Shown: in pieces, positions 24,772 to 32,482 of the stretch | Layout: every line of letters starts with the position of its first letter | Numbering within the stretch: position 1 is the first letter of the stretch | Assembly (NCBI RefSeq): GCF_026248825.1 | Contig: NZ_CP110973.1 | Location: 4,299,501-4,363,500 of the forward strand | Reading direction: 5' to 3' | Length of the DNA: 64,000 bases | DNA from: Larkinella insperata | Lineage (GTDB): Bacteria; Bacteroidota; Bacteroidia; Cytophagales; Spirosomataceae | The notes under the pieces: model-generated | What the model was told of the DNA's origin: nothing | Database searches by the model: none | What the model saw: only the letters and a program-made list of their open reading frames with translations | Program-made: the position numbers and the translations under genes

Positions 24772-25581
24772 ATGAACGAGGCTGTCGAGGTCAAAAAACT
24801 GCCGCAGATTCTGTATTCCTGCTACCTGGCCCGGAATCGGGAAGGGGAGCAGTTTGTGCCGGAACATATTTTTAGTTATCAAATTGCCGGATCTATTGTA
24901 TTCAGCGATGGCGCAACAGAGCAAACGTTTAAGGAGGGCGAATTCCGGTTTCACAAACGGAATCAGCTCATTAAATTCGTCAAACAGCCGCCCGGAAACG
25001 GCGAGTTTAAAGCGCTGTCGGTCTATCTGGATCAGGATACCCTGCGTAGTTTCAGCATGGAGTACGGCTATAAAGCCGAAAAACCGCACGAAATTGGGAG
25101 CGCCATCCTACCGTTGAAGCCGCACCCCTTGTTGACGAGTTACATGGAATCCCTTGCTCCCTACCAGCAACCCAATCCGCCCACCGACGAAAATTTGATC
25201 GCTCTCAAATTGCGGGAAGCAATCCTGGTGTTGTTGCAGGCCAATCCGGAGCTGAAAGATGTGCTGTTCAATTTTGCCGAGCCGGGTAAAATCGACCTGG
25301 AAGCGTTCATGAACAAAAACTTTCACTTTAACGTGGAGCTAAAGCGGTTTGCTTACCTGACGGGCCGCAGCCTGGCCACGTTCAAGCGGGATTTTGAAAA
25401 GAAATTTCACCTTTCGCCCAGCCGCTGGTTGCAGCAGCGCCGGTTGCAGGAGGCCTACTACCGCATCAAGGAAAAAGGGGCTGCCCCCTCGGACGTTTAC
25501 CTCGATCTGGGTTTTGAAGACCTGTCGCACTTTTCGTTTGCTTTCAAAAAGATGTACGGCGTCGCTCCGTCCAGGCTCTAG
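24772..25581 (+). CDS. AraC family transcriptional regulator
   Basis: 269 residues. The N-terminal half (1-150) is a cupin-like sensor region (FSYQIAGSIVFSDG, YKEGEFRFHKRNQLIKF-like strands). The C-terminal 100 residues are a two-HTH AraC domain: NVELKRFAYLTGRSLATFKRDFEKKF, seen here as the first helix-turn-helix, then SPSRWLQQRRL, and the second at DVYLDLGFEDLSHFSFAFKKMYG. Probable local regulator of the two SDR genes directly upstream. Ligand unknown. Confidence 0.85.
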   Translation: MNEAVEVKKLPQILYSCYLARNREGEQFVPEHIFSYQIAGSIVFSDGATEQTFKEGEFRFHKRNQLIKFVKQPPGNGEFKALSVYLDQDTLRSFSMEYGYKAEKPHEIGSAILPLKPHPLLTSYMESLAPYQQPNPPTDENLIALKLREAILVLLQANPELKDVLFNFAEPGKIDLEAFMNKNFHFNVELKRFAYLTGRSLATFKRDFEKKFHLSPSRWLQQRRLQEAYYRIKEKGAAPSDVYLDLGFEDLSHFSFAFKKMYGVAPSRL

Positions 25582-25590
25582 CGCCAACGC

Positions 25591-26361
25591 CTAATTCGCG
25601 CTGATTCGGAAAACCGGGGTTTCTTCGTTGCGGGACGCCACAATCAATTCCGTGGTGTTGAGGTGGGGCAGAAACAGATCCCGAACCAGTTGCGGGCAGT
25701 TGTTGTCTTTCGACAGGTGTGACAGCAGAACGTGGCTCATAAAAACCGGTTTGTGCGCCCGAAACAGCTCAAGAGCCTGCTGGTTGGACAAGTGACCTTT
25801 GCCGCCCCGGATTCGCTGTTTCAGAAAATGCGGATACCGCCCCTGGGCCAGCATTGCTTCGTCGTAATTGGTTTCCAGAAAAGCCGCATGGCACTGGCTG
25901 AAGTGGTGAATGAGCTGGTCGCAGGCTACGCCAATGTCGGTGAACACCCCCACCCGGGTGTCCTGGTAGGATACCGTAAAGCTGTGGGGATCAGCCGCGT
26001 CGTGGTATTTTGGGAATGCCGTAATGCAAAGGTTACCAATTTGAACGGGCTCGTGGCTGCTGAAAGACCGGATCGGGAAAACGTGCCGCACGAGTCGGGT
26101 GTTTTGCAGCGTTTGGGGCGTAATGAAAACCGGTAGTTGGTATTTTCCGGCCAGTTGCGAAAGACCGCTGATGTGGTCGGAGTGTTCGTGGGAAATAAAG
26201 ATGGCTTTTATGTTCCGGATCGGTAACCCCAGCCGCCGGAGTCGCGTTTCGGCCTGACGGCAGGAGATCCCCGCGTCGATCAGAATGGCTTCCTGCTCAT
26301 TGCCGACGTAGTAGCAATTTCCGTTGCTGCCCGAATTCAGGGAAGAAATAAATAGTGACAT
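25591..26361 (-). CDS. YycJ-like metallo-beta-lactamase fold hydrolase
   Basis: 256 residues from ATG 26361, chosen because the family begins SLFISSLNSGSNGNCYYVG; the open frame to 26502 runs through a terminator-like hairpin and is rejected. Metal ligands: SHEHSDHISG (His-x-His-x-Asp-His), His in TAFPKYHDAADPH, Asp in FTDIG, and a final His in MSHVLLSHLSKDN. Homologous to YycJ/WalJ exonuclease-like proteins. It converges with the AraC gene, 9 nt apart. Cytosolic. Confidence 0.8.
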   Translation of the reverse strand: MSLFISSLNSGSNGNCYYVGNEQEAILIDAGISCRQAETRLRRLGLPIRNIKAIFISHEHSDHISGLSQLAGKYQLPVFITPQTLQNTRLVRHVFPIRSFSSHEPVQIGNLCITAFPKYHDAADPHSFTVSYQDTRVGVFTDIGVACDQLIHHFSQCHAAFLETNYDEAMLAQGRYPHFLKQRIRGGKGHLSNQQALELFRAHKPVFMSHVLLSHLSKDNNCPQLVRDLFLPHLNTTELIVASRNEETPVFRISAN

Positions 26362-26400
26362 ACCGTCGGTAAAGGTACCAAAAATAATCGGGAGTTTGTC

Positions 26401-26433
26401 TGAAAAACAAAACCCGGCCAAGCTGACCGGGTT
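26401..26433 (-). terminator. CCCGG-type hairpin with U-run in front of the YycJ-like gene
   Basis: Minus-strand AACCCGG/CCGGGTT (26433-26427 with 26417-26411) followed by TTGTTTTTCA. It lies 193 nt after the lipoprotein stop (26626) and 50 nt before the YycJ-like ATG, so it is either the lipoprotein terminator or a leader attenuator. Confidence 0.6.
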
Positions 26434-26625
26434 GTTCCACTTACCAATCTCTATTAATAAGAAGGAGAAACGGGTGTTATCCTTCAAATAATAAGAGACC
26501 AATCGTGTTGTTTTATCACCACTTTTTTCAGATTAAATTTTCTCTAATCTCATAAGTGGCAGATAGTTAACTTGTTAGAATATGTACAAAACACACATTA
26601 AGCACCGTCGATAACCCCGTTGAGC

Positions 26626-27039
26626 CTATTTTTCAGGTTCTGCCTGTTCAGCAATTGCGTGGACGATCGTAACCGTCGACGATTTGGCCCCGGCCTGAGC
26701 CTTACCATCCTGAATTTTACCCACGATCAGCGCAGCCCGTGGACCAATGGTTTTGTCTAGTATTTTCTGCGAGGAACCGATTTTATGGTAGGTGCTGTCG
26801 AAATAATCAAACCGCACTTCAATCTGCCGGTACGCATAGGCGTCGGAAGTATTGGTCAGCGTGAAGTTGTGTTCATTCGTTGGCGGCTCGCCTGGATTGC
26901 CAGAATCGCTTTTTTTCCAGACCACCCGGTCAATCAGTAAATCGCGGTACGCATTGGAGGGAGGCTGGTTTTCCCGTTGTCCGGACTGGCAGGCAGCAAG
27001 GCTATAAAAAAGCAGACCGTAGATAAATTTCATTGCCAA
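26626..27039 (-). CDS. Small lipoprotein, unknown
   Basis: 137 residues (an ATG two codons later gives MKFIYGLL, equally possible). Signal peptide and lipobox L-A-A-C (Cys17). The mature part has an immunoglobulin-like strand pattern: NEHNFTLTNTSDAYAYRQIEV is followed by VRFDYFDSTYHKIGSS, similar in shape to FxLYD-type domains. Function unknown. Confidence 0.6.
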   Translation of the reverse strand: MAMKFIYGLLFYSLAACQSGQRENQPPSNAYRDLLIDRVVWKKSDSGNPGEPPTNEHNFTLTNTSDAYAYRQIEVRFDYFDSTYHKIGSSQKILDKTIGPRAALIVGKIQDGKAQAGAKSSTVTIVHAIAEQAEPEK

Positions 27040-27113
27040 AGTAGAAGTGATGTGTTATTAAGGGCTTAAATTGCAAAGAATAACGCAGGTTTTCTTACTT
27101 TATTAAGAAACTA

Positions 27114-27145
27114 CAAAGCCCGGCTGCAAGTGCAACCGGGCTTTG
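27114..27145. other. Orphan hairpin in a divergent intergenic region
   Basis: 15-bp stem with one mismatch (27114-27128 with 27131-27145, CAAAGCCCGG/CCGGGCTTTG), between the lipoprotein (start 27039, minus) and the AlbA-type gene (start 27339, plus). No gene ends here on either strand. It resembles the CCCGG hairpins at 21351 and 26411 and may sit in the lipoprotein 5' leader. Confidence 0.5.
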
Positions 27146-27338
27146 CTAGATTTATCTATCGTACTATGAAATGAACTCATTCACACCAATACAGAAAAAT
27201 CTAAAGAAAGATTATTCCGTGATGGTCTGAATAGCAAATTTAAGTAAATAGGGTAGAAAAACTTGGATGTACACGAATGAATATTTGTGGTGACATTAAT
27301 TATCGAACAAAGACTTTGATTATTCCGATTTAAAATGT

Positions 27339-27965
27339 ATGCGTTACAACCTCACCGAATTGATTGCTCAGGGAGAGGGTACCCGACTCGAGTTTAAATC
27401 AACGATTCATACGGCATACCGGATCGCCCGAACGCTGACGGCTTTCTCCAACACGTCGGGCGGTTTACTGATTGTCGGTGTGACGGACGACGGCCGGGTA
27501 TCGGGCGTTGAATCCGAACTACACGAAATGCAAAAGATTGAAAAAGCAACGGATTTTCTAATTGATCCCGCCATCTCAATTAGCTACGAAGTGGTGCAGC
27601 AAGCCGGTCGGCAGGTTCTGCTGATTGATGTTCCGGAAAGTGACGAAAAGCCGCATTACGCCATTGATGAACGTGGTAATCGCACCATATACGTCCGGGC
27701 AAAAGATAAATCCATTCCTACTAATCGGCTGATGCTGACCAGTTCCAGCTTACCAGACAGCCAGTTGCTGCAATCAACAAACGTTCGCAACCTGATTCAG
27801 GTACTTCGAAAAACCGATTTCATTACGGCCAAACAATACGCTCAGTTGGTAAACATTTCGGAATACCGGGCTAACAAATTGCTCCAGCAACTGACCGAGC
27901 AAGGCCTGCTGATCATGGTTGATAAACCCCGACCCGTACGGTTTTCGCTCAAGATAACGGAGTAG
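27339..27965 (+). CDS. AlbA_2 (Schlafen AlbA) domain protein with C-terminal winged helix
   Basis: 208 residues. The N-terminal 125 residues match the AlbA_2 / divergent-AAA-4 family: EGTRLEFKST, ARTLTAFSNTSGGLLIVGVTDDG, PHYAIDERGNRTIYVRAKDKS. The C-terminal part (about 145-205, TAKQYAQLVNISEYRANKLLQQL) is a winged-helix DNA-binding fold. Such proteins are usually called transcriptional regulators or RNA-binding proteins; the actual target is unknown. Stands alone. Confidence 0.7.
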   Translation: MRYNLTELIAQGEGTRLEFKSTIHTAYRIARTLTAFSNTSGGLLIVGVTDDGRVSGVESELHEMQKIEKATDFLIDPAISISYEVVQQAGRQVLLIDVPESDEKPHYAIDERGNRTIYVRAKDKSIPTNRLMLTSSSLPDSQLLQSTNVRNLIQVLRKTDFITAKQYAQLVNISEYRANKLLQQLTEQGLLIMVDKPRPVRFSLKITE

Positions 27966-28055
27966 CGATTACCCCACCGGTAGCCGCTAATGTCAATTAG
28001 TTACCAGACAGGTTACATACGGAGATTTCTTAAAATAAATTAAAAAAGTTATCGA

Positions 28056-28079
28056 ATGGGCCATGTATTTTTGCCCATC
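28056..28079 (+). promoter_or_regulatory. hemF promoter -7 element inside an inverted repeat
   Basis: TATTTTTG at 28066-28073 matches TAnnTTTG and lies 26 nt before the ATG. It is flanked by ATGGGC (28056-28061) and GCCCAT (28074-28079), an inverted repeat that would bracket the polymerase contact site. The inverted repeat as an operator is conjecture. Confidence 0.45.
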
Positions 28080-28099
28080 TAAAACAGCCGCACTTTCGA

Positions 28100-28999
28100 A
28101 TGGTAGTTGATAAACAACGAATTACCCAATTTTTTACCGAATTACAAGACACTATCTGTCAGGCGCTTGAGCAAACGGATGGACAGGGGCGCTTCCAGGA
28201 AGACCTTTGGGAACGTCCGGAAGGGGGCGGAGGGCGTACGCGCATTCTGCAAAGTGGCGCCGTAATTGAAAAAGGAGGAGTGCTGTTTTCGGCGGTTCAT
28301 GGTCCGGCTTCGGAGGCCGTTCTCAAGCAGATGAACTCCCACGAACCGGCTGACTTCTACGCTACCGGGGTTTCCATCGTACTGCACCCGCATAGCCCGC
28401 TGGTACCGATCATTCACATGAACGTCCGGTATTTTGAGCTTAGCACCGGGCACAGCTGGTTCGGGGGCGGTATTGACCTGACACCCCATTACGTGGACGC
28501 CGAGGATGCCCGCTGGTTTCATCAGCAGTTAAAAGCTGCCTGCGACCGGCACGACCCGGCGTATTATTCCAATTACAAAACCTGGGCCGACGATTATTTT
28601 TTTATTCGTCACCGGGCTGAGACGCGGGGCATTGGCGGGATCTTCTTCGATTACCTGCGTCCGGAAAACGACGACCACAAGGCGGCTCTATTTGCTTTTG
28701 TTCAGGAGATCGGGAACACCTTTGCGCCGATATACACTCATTTTATGCAAAAAAACCGGTCCTTGCCTTTTGGCGAGAAGGAGAAAAAGTGGCAGATGCT
28801 GCGCCGGGGGCGGTATGTGGAGTTTAATCTGGTTTGGGACCGGGGCACCAAGTTTGGCCTGGAAACCAACGGTCGTACCGAGTCTATTCTGATGAGCATG
28901 CCACCGCAAGCCAACTGGATTTACGATTACCACCCCGAACCGGGTAGTCGGGAGGAGCAAACGCTCTTCGCGCTGAAGAAAGGCGTCAACTGGGTATAA
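28100..28999 (+). CDS. hemF: Oxygen-dependent coproporphyrinogen III oxidase
   Basis: 299 residues, full length. It decarboxylates coproporphyrinogen III to protoporphyrinogen IX with O2 in haem synthesis, in the cytosol. Conserved blocks: WERPEGGGGRTRILQSGAVIEKG (ends quoted), ATGVSIVLHPHSP, MNVRYFE, WFGGGIDLTPHY, RGIGGIFFDY, and the catalytic stretch FNLVWDRGTKFGLETNGRTESI, near the C-terminus. A Crp/Fnr gene starts 5 nt downstream. Confidence 0.95.
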   Translation: MVVDKQRITQFFTELQDTICQALEQTDGQGRFQEDLWERPEGGGGRTRILQSGAVIEKGGVLFSAVHGPASEAVLKQMNSHEPADFYATGVSIVLHPHSPLVPIIHMNVRYFELSTGHSWFGGGIDLTPHYVDAEDARWFHQQLKAACDRHDPAYYSNYKTWADDYFFIRHRAETRGIGGIFFDYLRPENDDHKAALFAFVQEIGNTFAPIYTHFMQKNRSLPFGEKEKKWQMLRRGRYVEFNLVWDRGTKFGLETNGRTESILMSMPPQANWIYDYHPEPGSREEQTLFALKKGVNWV

Positions 29000-29004
29000 A
29001 AGCC

Positions 29005-29583
29005 ATGAATCCGCGTTATCCCGATCAGCCACGCGCTTATAAGAACCGCACCATCGGGCCCAAATCCGATCAGTGGCAGTCGTTTAGCACGGCGTTCGAG
29101 TACGTCGAGTATTCTAAAAAGAGCTTTCTGACGCGGGCGGGCGAACTCGAAAATTACCTTTATTTTATTGTGGAGGGAGGAACTTCCTCTCTCTTTTCGA
29201 AAGAAGGCCGGGAGGTGTGCCTGGATTTGTGGTTTGCTGACCATTTTGTCTCATCCTACGTCGCTTTTCTAACCCGCCAGCCTTCGCAGATTTTCATTCA
29301 GGCGTTATTTTCCACCAAAACACTGCGCATTCACTACGATGTTTTGCAAAAAATTTACGAGCAGGACGACGAAAGCAACAAAGTCGGGCGGCTGTTTGCG
29401 GAAGGGCTGTACATTGCCCGGACGCAACGGGAAATCCGGCTACTGAGCCAGACCGCCGAAGAACGGTACCTGGATTTACTGCAACGCCAACCCGAACTGG
29501 TTCAGCAACTTCCCGTTAAAACCATCGCATCCTACCTGGGTATTCATCCCGAAAGTCTGAGCCGGATCCGGAAGCAGGTGTAG
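29005..29583 (+). CDS. Crp/Fnr family regulator
   Basis: 192 residues. A cyclic-nucleotide-binding-like beta roll (about 30-120, NYLYFIVEGGTSSLFSKEG) is followed by a dimer helix and a short HTH at the C-terminus (TIASYLGIHPESLSRIRKQ). No Cys cluster, so it is not a classical oxygen-sensing Fnr. It is cotranscribed with hemF (5-nt gap), which hints at a role in oxygen or haem response; ligand unknown. Confidence 0.8.
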   Translation: MNPRYPDQPRAYKNRTIGPKSDQWQSFSTAFEYVEYSKKSFLTRAGELENYLYFIVEGGTSSLFSKEGREVCLDLWFADHFVSSYVAFLTRQPSQIFIQALFSTKTLRIHYDVLQKIYEQDDESNKVGRLFAEGLYIARTQREIRLLSQTAEERYLDLLQRQPELVQQLPVKTIASYLGIHPESLSRIRKQV

Positions 29584-29660
29584 ACTCGATTTTCTAACAT
29601 AGGTTATTTTTTGCGCTTCAGGCCCCGACTAATTTTGCCCATGATCATTCGAATACGGAC

Positions 29661-30130
29661 ATGGCATTTTTTCTGTTGTTACTCATCCTCTGGGCGGTTT
29701 TCTGGCTCACATCCCGATTTGCCTTTCGCCGGATGCTGGCATCGCATCCTAAAAAAGGCCGGCTGGCCGCAGCACTGGCCTTTTCGTTTATTGGGATCTC
29801 CCACCTGATAACACCCGAAAAAATGGAGTACATGGTTGCCGGCTGGCTTCCCTACGCGCGTGAACTGGTCATAATCAGCGGTGTTGCGGAAATAGCGGGT
29901 GGCATTGGGCTCTTGATTCCGCGGTTTCAGCGGCTGGCGGGATGGGGACTTGTTCTGTTACTGATCGCGATGTTGCCAGCCAATATCAACGTGGCCGTCC
30001 ATCAGTTGCCTCCGCCGGGGGCCTACCCGCATCGCCCTGGTACGTCTGGTCACGGTTGTTGTTTCAGCCGCTCTACATCGCCTGGATCGGGTGGAGCGCG
30101 CTGAACAAGGAACATCAGGTCCGGATTTAA
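29661..30130 (+). pseudogene. DoxX-like membrane protein, frameshifted in a G-run
   Basis: The first frame (from ATG 29661) encodes DoxX-type helices: LLLLILWAVFWLTSRF, SFIGISHLITPEKMEYMVAGWLP and EIAGGIGLLIPRFQRLAGWGLVLLLI. At GGGGG 30017-30021 it slips into a low-complexity tail ending at 30104. The natural C-terminus (GGLPASPWYVWSRLLFQPLY..ALNKEHQVRI) continues in another frame to 30130, and one extra G would restore it. So it is either a recent frameshift or a base-calling error. DoxX family members are small quinone-associated membrane proteins of mostly unknown role. The end overlaps menC by 4 nt. Confidence 0.75.
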
Positions 30131-31236
30131 TTTTCCACCCGGACGCTCTTGTCCGTTTTCAGGGCCTGAAGTTGCCACGGTTTCGACAAGTCGGTTTTCA
30201 AGAAACCGTTTTCAATCGTCAGCGGACTTTCAACGTTGTTGTGGTAAAGCTGGCCGGTGCCGAGGCCCTGCGGAAGCGAATTTTTAAACTGAGCCGTAAA
30301 CTGAGCAATGGCATTGAGACCGATATTGGACTCCAGCGCCGACGTAATCCACCAGCCGATGCCGAGCACATTGGCGATTTCGATCCACTGACTGCAATGG
30401 ATAAAGCCGCCAAGCAAGGTAGGTTTCAGGATAATAAATTGCGGTTGAATCTTTTTCAGTAACCGCTTTTTATCAACGTATTCCATGTGCCCGATCAGCT
30501 CTTCATCCAGCGCAATCGGAATCGGAGACTGGCGGCACAGTTCGGCCATGAGCTCCGGTTGGCCCTGGCGAATAGGCTGTTCGATGGAATGAATGCCGTA
30601 AGTAGCCAACTGGTTGAGTTTGGCCAGGGCCTGGTCGGGCGAAAAGGCGCCGTTAGCATCAACGCGTAGGGCAATCTGATCGGGACTGAAACGGGAGCGG
30701 ATGGATTCGAGCAGGGCGCATTCCTGCTGAAAATCAAGGGCGCCAATCTTTAACTTGATGGTAGTATAACCAGCTTCCAGCTTTTCTTCAATCTGCCGAC
30801 GCATAAAGTCCGGTTTTCCCATCCAGACCAGACCGTTGATGGGGATGGCCCGAACGCCGGTGCCAAACTCGTTTTCAAAAACCGTGCGGGTGCCGCCGTT
30901 GATGTAATCGCGCATGGCGGTTTCGAAACCAAACTGAATGGACGGCAGCCGATCGCTGATGAGTTGCAGCACAATCGGAATATTCCAGTGGAAAAGCTGC
31001 AAATCCAGTTGATTGAACAGATCGCAGGTGTGACGAAGCTGTTCAGCAAAGTCAGGACGGTCGTCAATGCTCAGGCCCCGAAGCGGCCCGCACTCCCCCC
31101 AACCGACAACCGCCGGATCTTCGTCGTCGCAGATTCGGATGAAGTAACTGTCTTTTTGGGTTAAGGTACCCCGCGACGTTCCGGCCTCGAACGTAAAATG
31201 CAGTGTATATTTAAAGAAGTCGGCCTTGAGACTCAT
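30127..31236 (-). CDS. menC: o-Succinylbenzoate synthase
   Basis: 369 residues, enolase superfamily. Catalytic set visible: K161-x-K163 in TIKLKIG, metal ligands D193 (VDANG), E219 (SIEQP) and D244 (ALDEE), and the opposite-face base K271 (ILKP). ITSALESNIGL closes the barrel. It dehydrates SHCHC to o-succinylbenzoate in menaquinone synthesis. The rest of the men genes are not in this window. Cytosolic. Confidence 0.9.
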   Translation of the reverse strand: MSLKADFFKYTLHFTFEAGTSRGTLTQKDSYFIRICDDEDPAVVGWGECGPLRGLSIDDRPDFAEQLRHTCDLFNQLDLQLFHWNIPIVLQLISDRLPSIQFGFETAMRDYINGGTRTVFENEFGTGVRAIPINGLVWMGKPDFMRRQIEEKLEAGYTTIKLKIGALDFQQECALLESIRSRFSPDQIALRVDANGAFSPDQALAKLNQLATYGIHSIEQPIRQGQPELMAELCRQSPIPIALDEELIGHMEYVDKKRLLKKIQPQFIILKPTLLGGFIHCSQWIEIANVLGIGWWITSALESNIGLNAIAQFTAQFKNSLPQGLGTGQLYHNNVESPLTIENGFLKTDLSKPWQLQALKTDKSVRVEN

Positions 31237-31276
31237 GGGATACGGTTGAAGAACGGGCTTTCACCATTAAAAGTAG

Positions 31277-31284
31277 TAATTTTG
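31277..31284 (+). promoter_or_regulatory. -7 element of the lpxK promoter
   Basis: TAATTTTG, exact TAnnTTTG, 46 nt before the GTG start of lpxK and just outside the divergent menC start. The nearest upstream TTG (31246) is too far for a standard -33. Confidence 0.45.
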
Positions 31285-31329
31285 GGGGTTACTGGATAGG
31301 ACTGTTAATAAAATATTACGTAAATCTTA

Positions 31330-32424
31330 GTGTTTAACCACCTGCTGAAACCTTTAAGCTGGCTGTACGGCGGAATTACCGACGTTCGTAACCTACTGTA
31401 CGACAGGAAGATTATTTCAGTGTTAACGCCCGCAACCTACACCATTGCTGTAGGGAATCTGACGGTTGGCGGAACGGGCAAAACTCCCCACGTCGATTAT
31501 CTGGTCAGCCTGCTCAAACAAACCGGACCGGTTGCCACCCTCAGCCGGGGCTACGGTCGCCAGACGCGCGGTTTTCGGGTCGTGACGGATGCGGACACCG
31601 CCGATACCGTAGGGGATGAACCGCTGCTGCTGTACCGGAAACACGGCAAAACGGCGGAAATCGGTGGGGCGGATGTGCTGGTGAGCGTTGGCGAAAAGCG
31701 CGCGGAGGCCATCCCGAAGCTGTTGACAATCCGACCGGATTGGCGGGCAATTGTGCTGGATGATGCTTTTCAGCACCGTCCTGTCCACCCGCAGCTGAAC
31801 CTGCTGCTGATGGATTATAACCGGCCATTTTATGCTGATCAACCTTTCCCGAGCGGGCGGCTGCGCGAACGGCGGCACGGTGCCCTGCGGGCGGATGTGG
31901 TGCTGGTAACCAAGTGCCCCGATGAACTGGAAGCCGCCGAACAGCGGGCAATTCAACAGCGAATCCGGACGTACAGCCGGGCGGACGTACCGGTATTTTT
32001 TACGGGTTTGCGGTATGGAAAACCCGTCGGGTTTGCGGATTCTTTCGTAAAAAACGAAGGACCACGGGAGAGACGCGTGGTGCTGGTATCGGGTATTGCC
32101 CGGCCTGAACCGCTGGAACAGTACGTAAAAACGCATTTCACGCTGGCCGGTCACCTGCGGTTTGCGGATCACCACCGGTATACCCCGGCCGATCTGGAAC
32201 GAATTGTGCGGGAGTTGCCCGGGGATGGAACGGTTCTGACCACCGAGAAAGACTTTGTGAAACTGGCTCCTCTGCTGGCTGAAACCGGTCTGGATGCTTC
32301 CCGGTTCTGGTATCTGCCGATCGAAATAATGTTTCTGAGCGGTGAAGCGGAGTTCAGACAAATCGTTGAGCAAACCGACCTAGATCGACCAAGCCAGGCG
32401 GGCGCCGGTGTTAAAAAAATATAA
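31330..32424 (+). CDS. lpxK: Tetraacyldisaccharide 4'-kinase
   Basis: 364 residues with a GTG start at 31330, chosen because the family begins directly with the amphipathic helix LLKPLSWLYGG. P-loop GGTGKT (47-52) in AVGNLTVGGTGKTPHVDYL. Other conserved blocks: VATLSRGYGR, VGDEPLLLYRK, VLDDAFQHRPVHP and LVSGIARPEPLEQYV. It adds the 4'-phosphate of lipid A at the inner membrane. The ORF of the porin downstream begins near its end. Confidence 0.93.
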   Translation: MFNHLLKPLSWLYGGITDVRNLLYDRKIISVLTPATYTIAVGNLTVGGTGKTPHVDYLVSLLKQTGPVATLSRGYGRQTRGFRVVTDADTADTVGDEPLLLYRKHGKTAEIGGADVLVSVGEKRAEAIPKLLTIRPDWRAIVLDDAFQHRPVHPQLNLLLMDYNRPFYADQPFPSGRLRERRHGALRADVVLVTKCPDELEAAEQRAIQQRIRTYSRADVPVFFTGLRYGKPVGFADSFVKNEGPRERRVVLVSGIARPEPLEQYVKTHFTLAGHLRFADHHRYTPADLERIVRELPGDGTVLTTEKDFVKLAPLLAETGLDASRFWYLPIEIMFLSGEAEFRQIVEQTDLDRPSQAGAGVKKI

Positions 32425-32482
32425 TAACCGAAAAAGTAGTCGTCGCGAATCAATAAATTGGCGAAATCCTAGTTCAGACAAT

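Noticed and set aside
26362..26502. N-terminal extension of the YycJ-like gene
   Set aside because: Runs through a terminator-like hairpin and does not match the family start SLFISSLNSGSNGN.
32408..32482. Porin start inside lpxK
   Set aside because: It would place 25 polar residues before the signal peptide; ATG 32483 gives a normal one.
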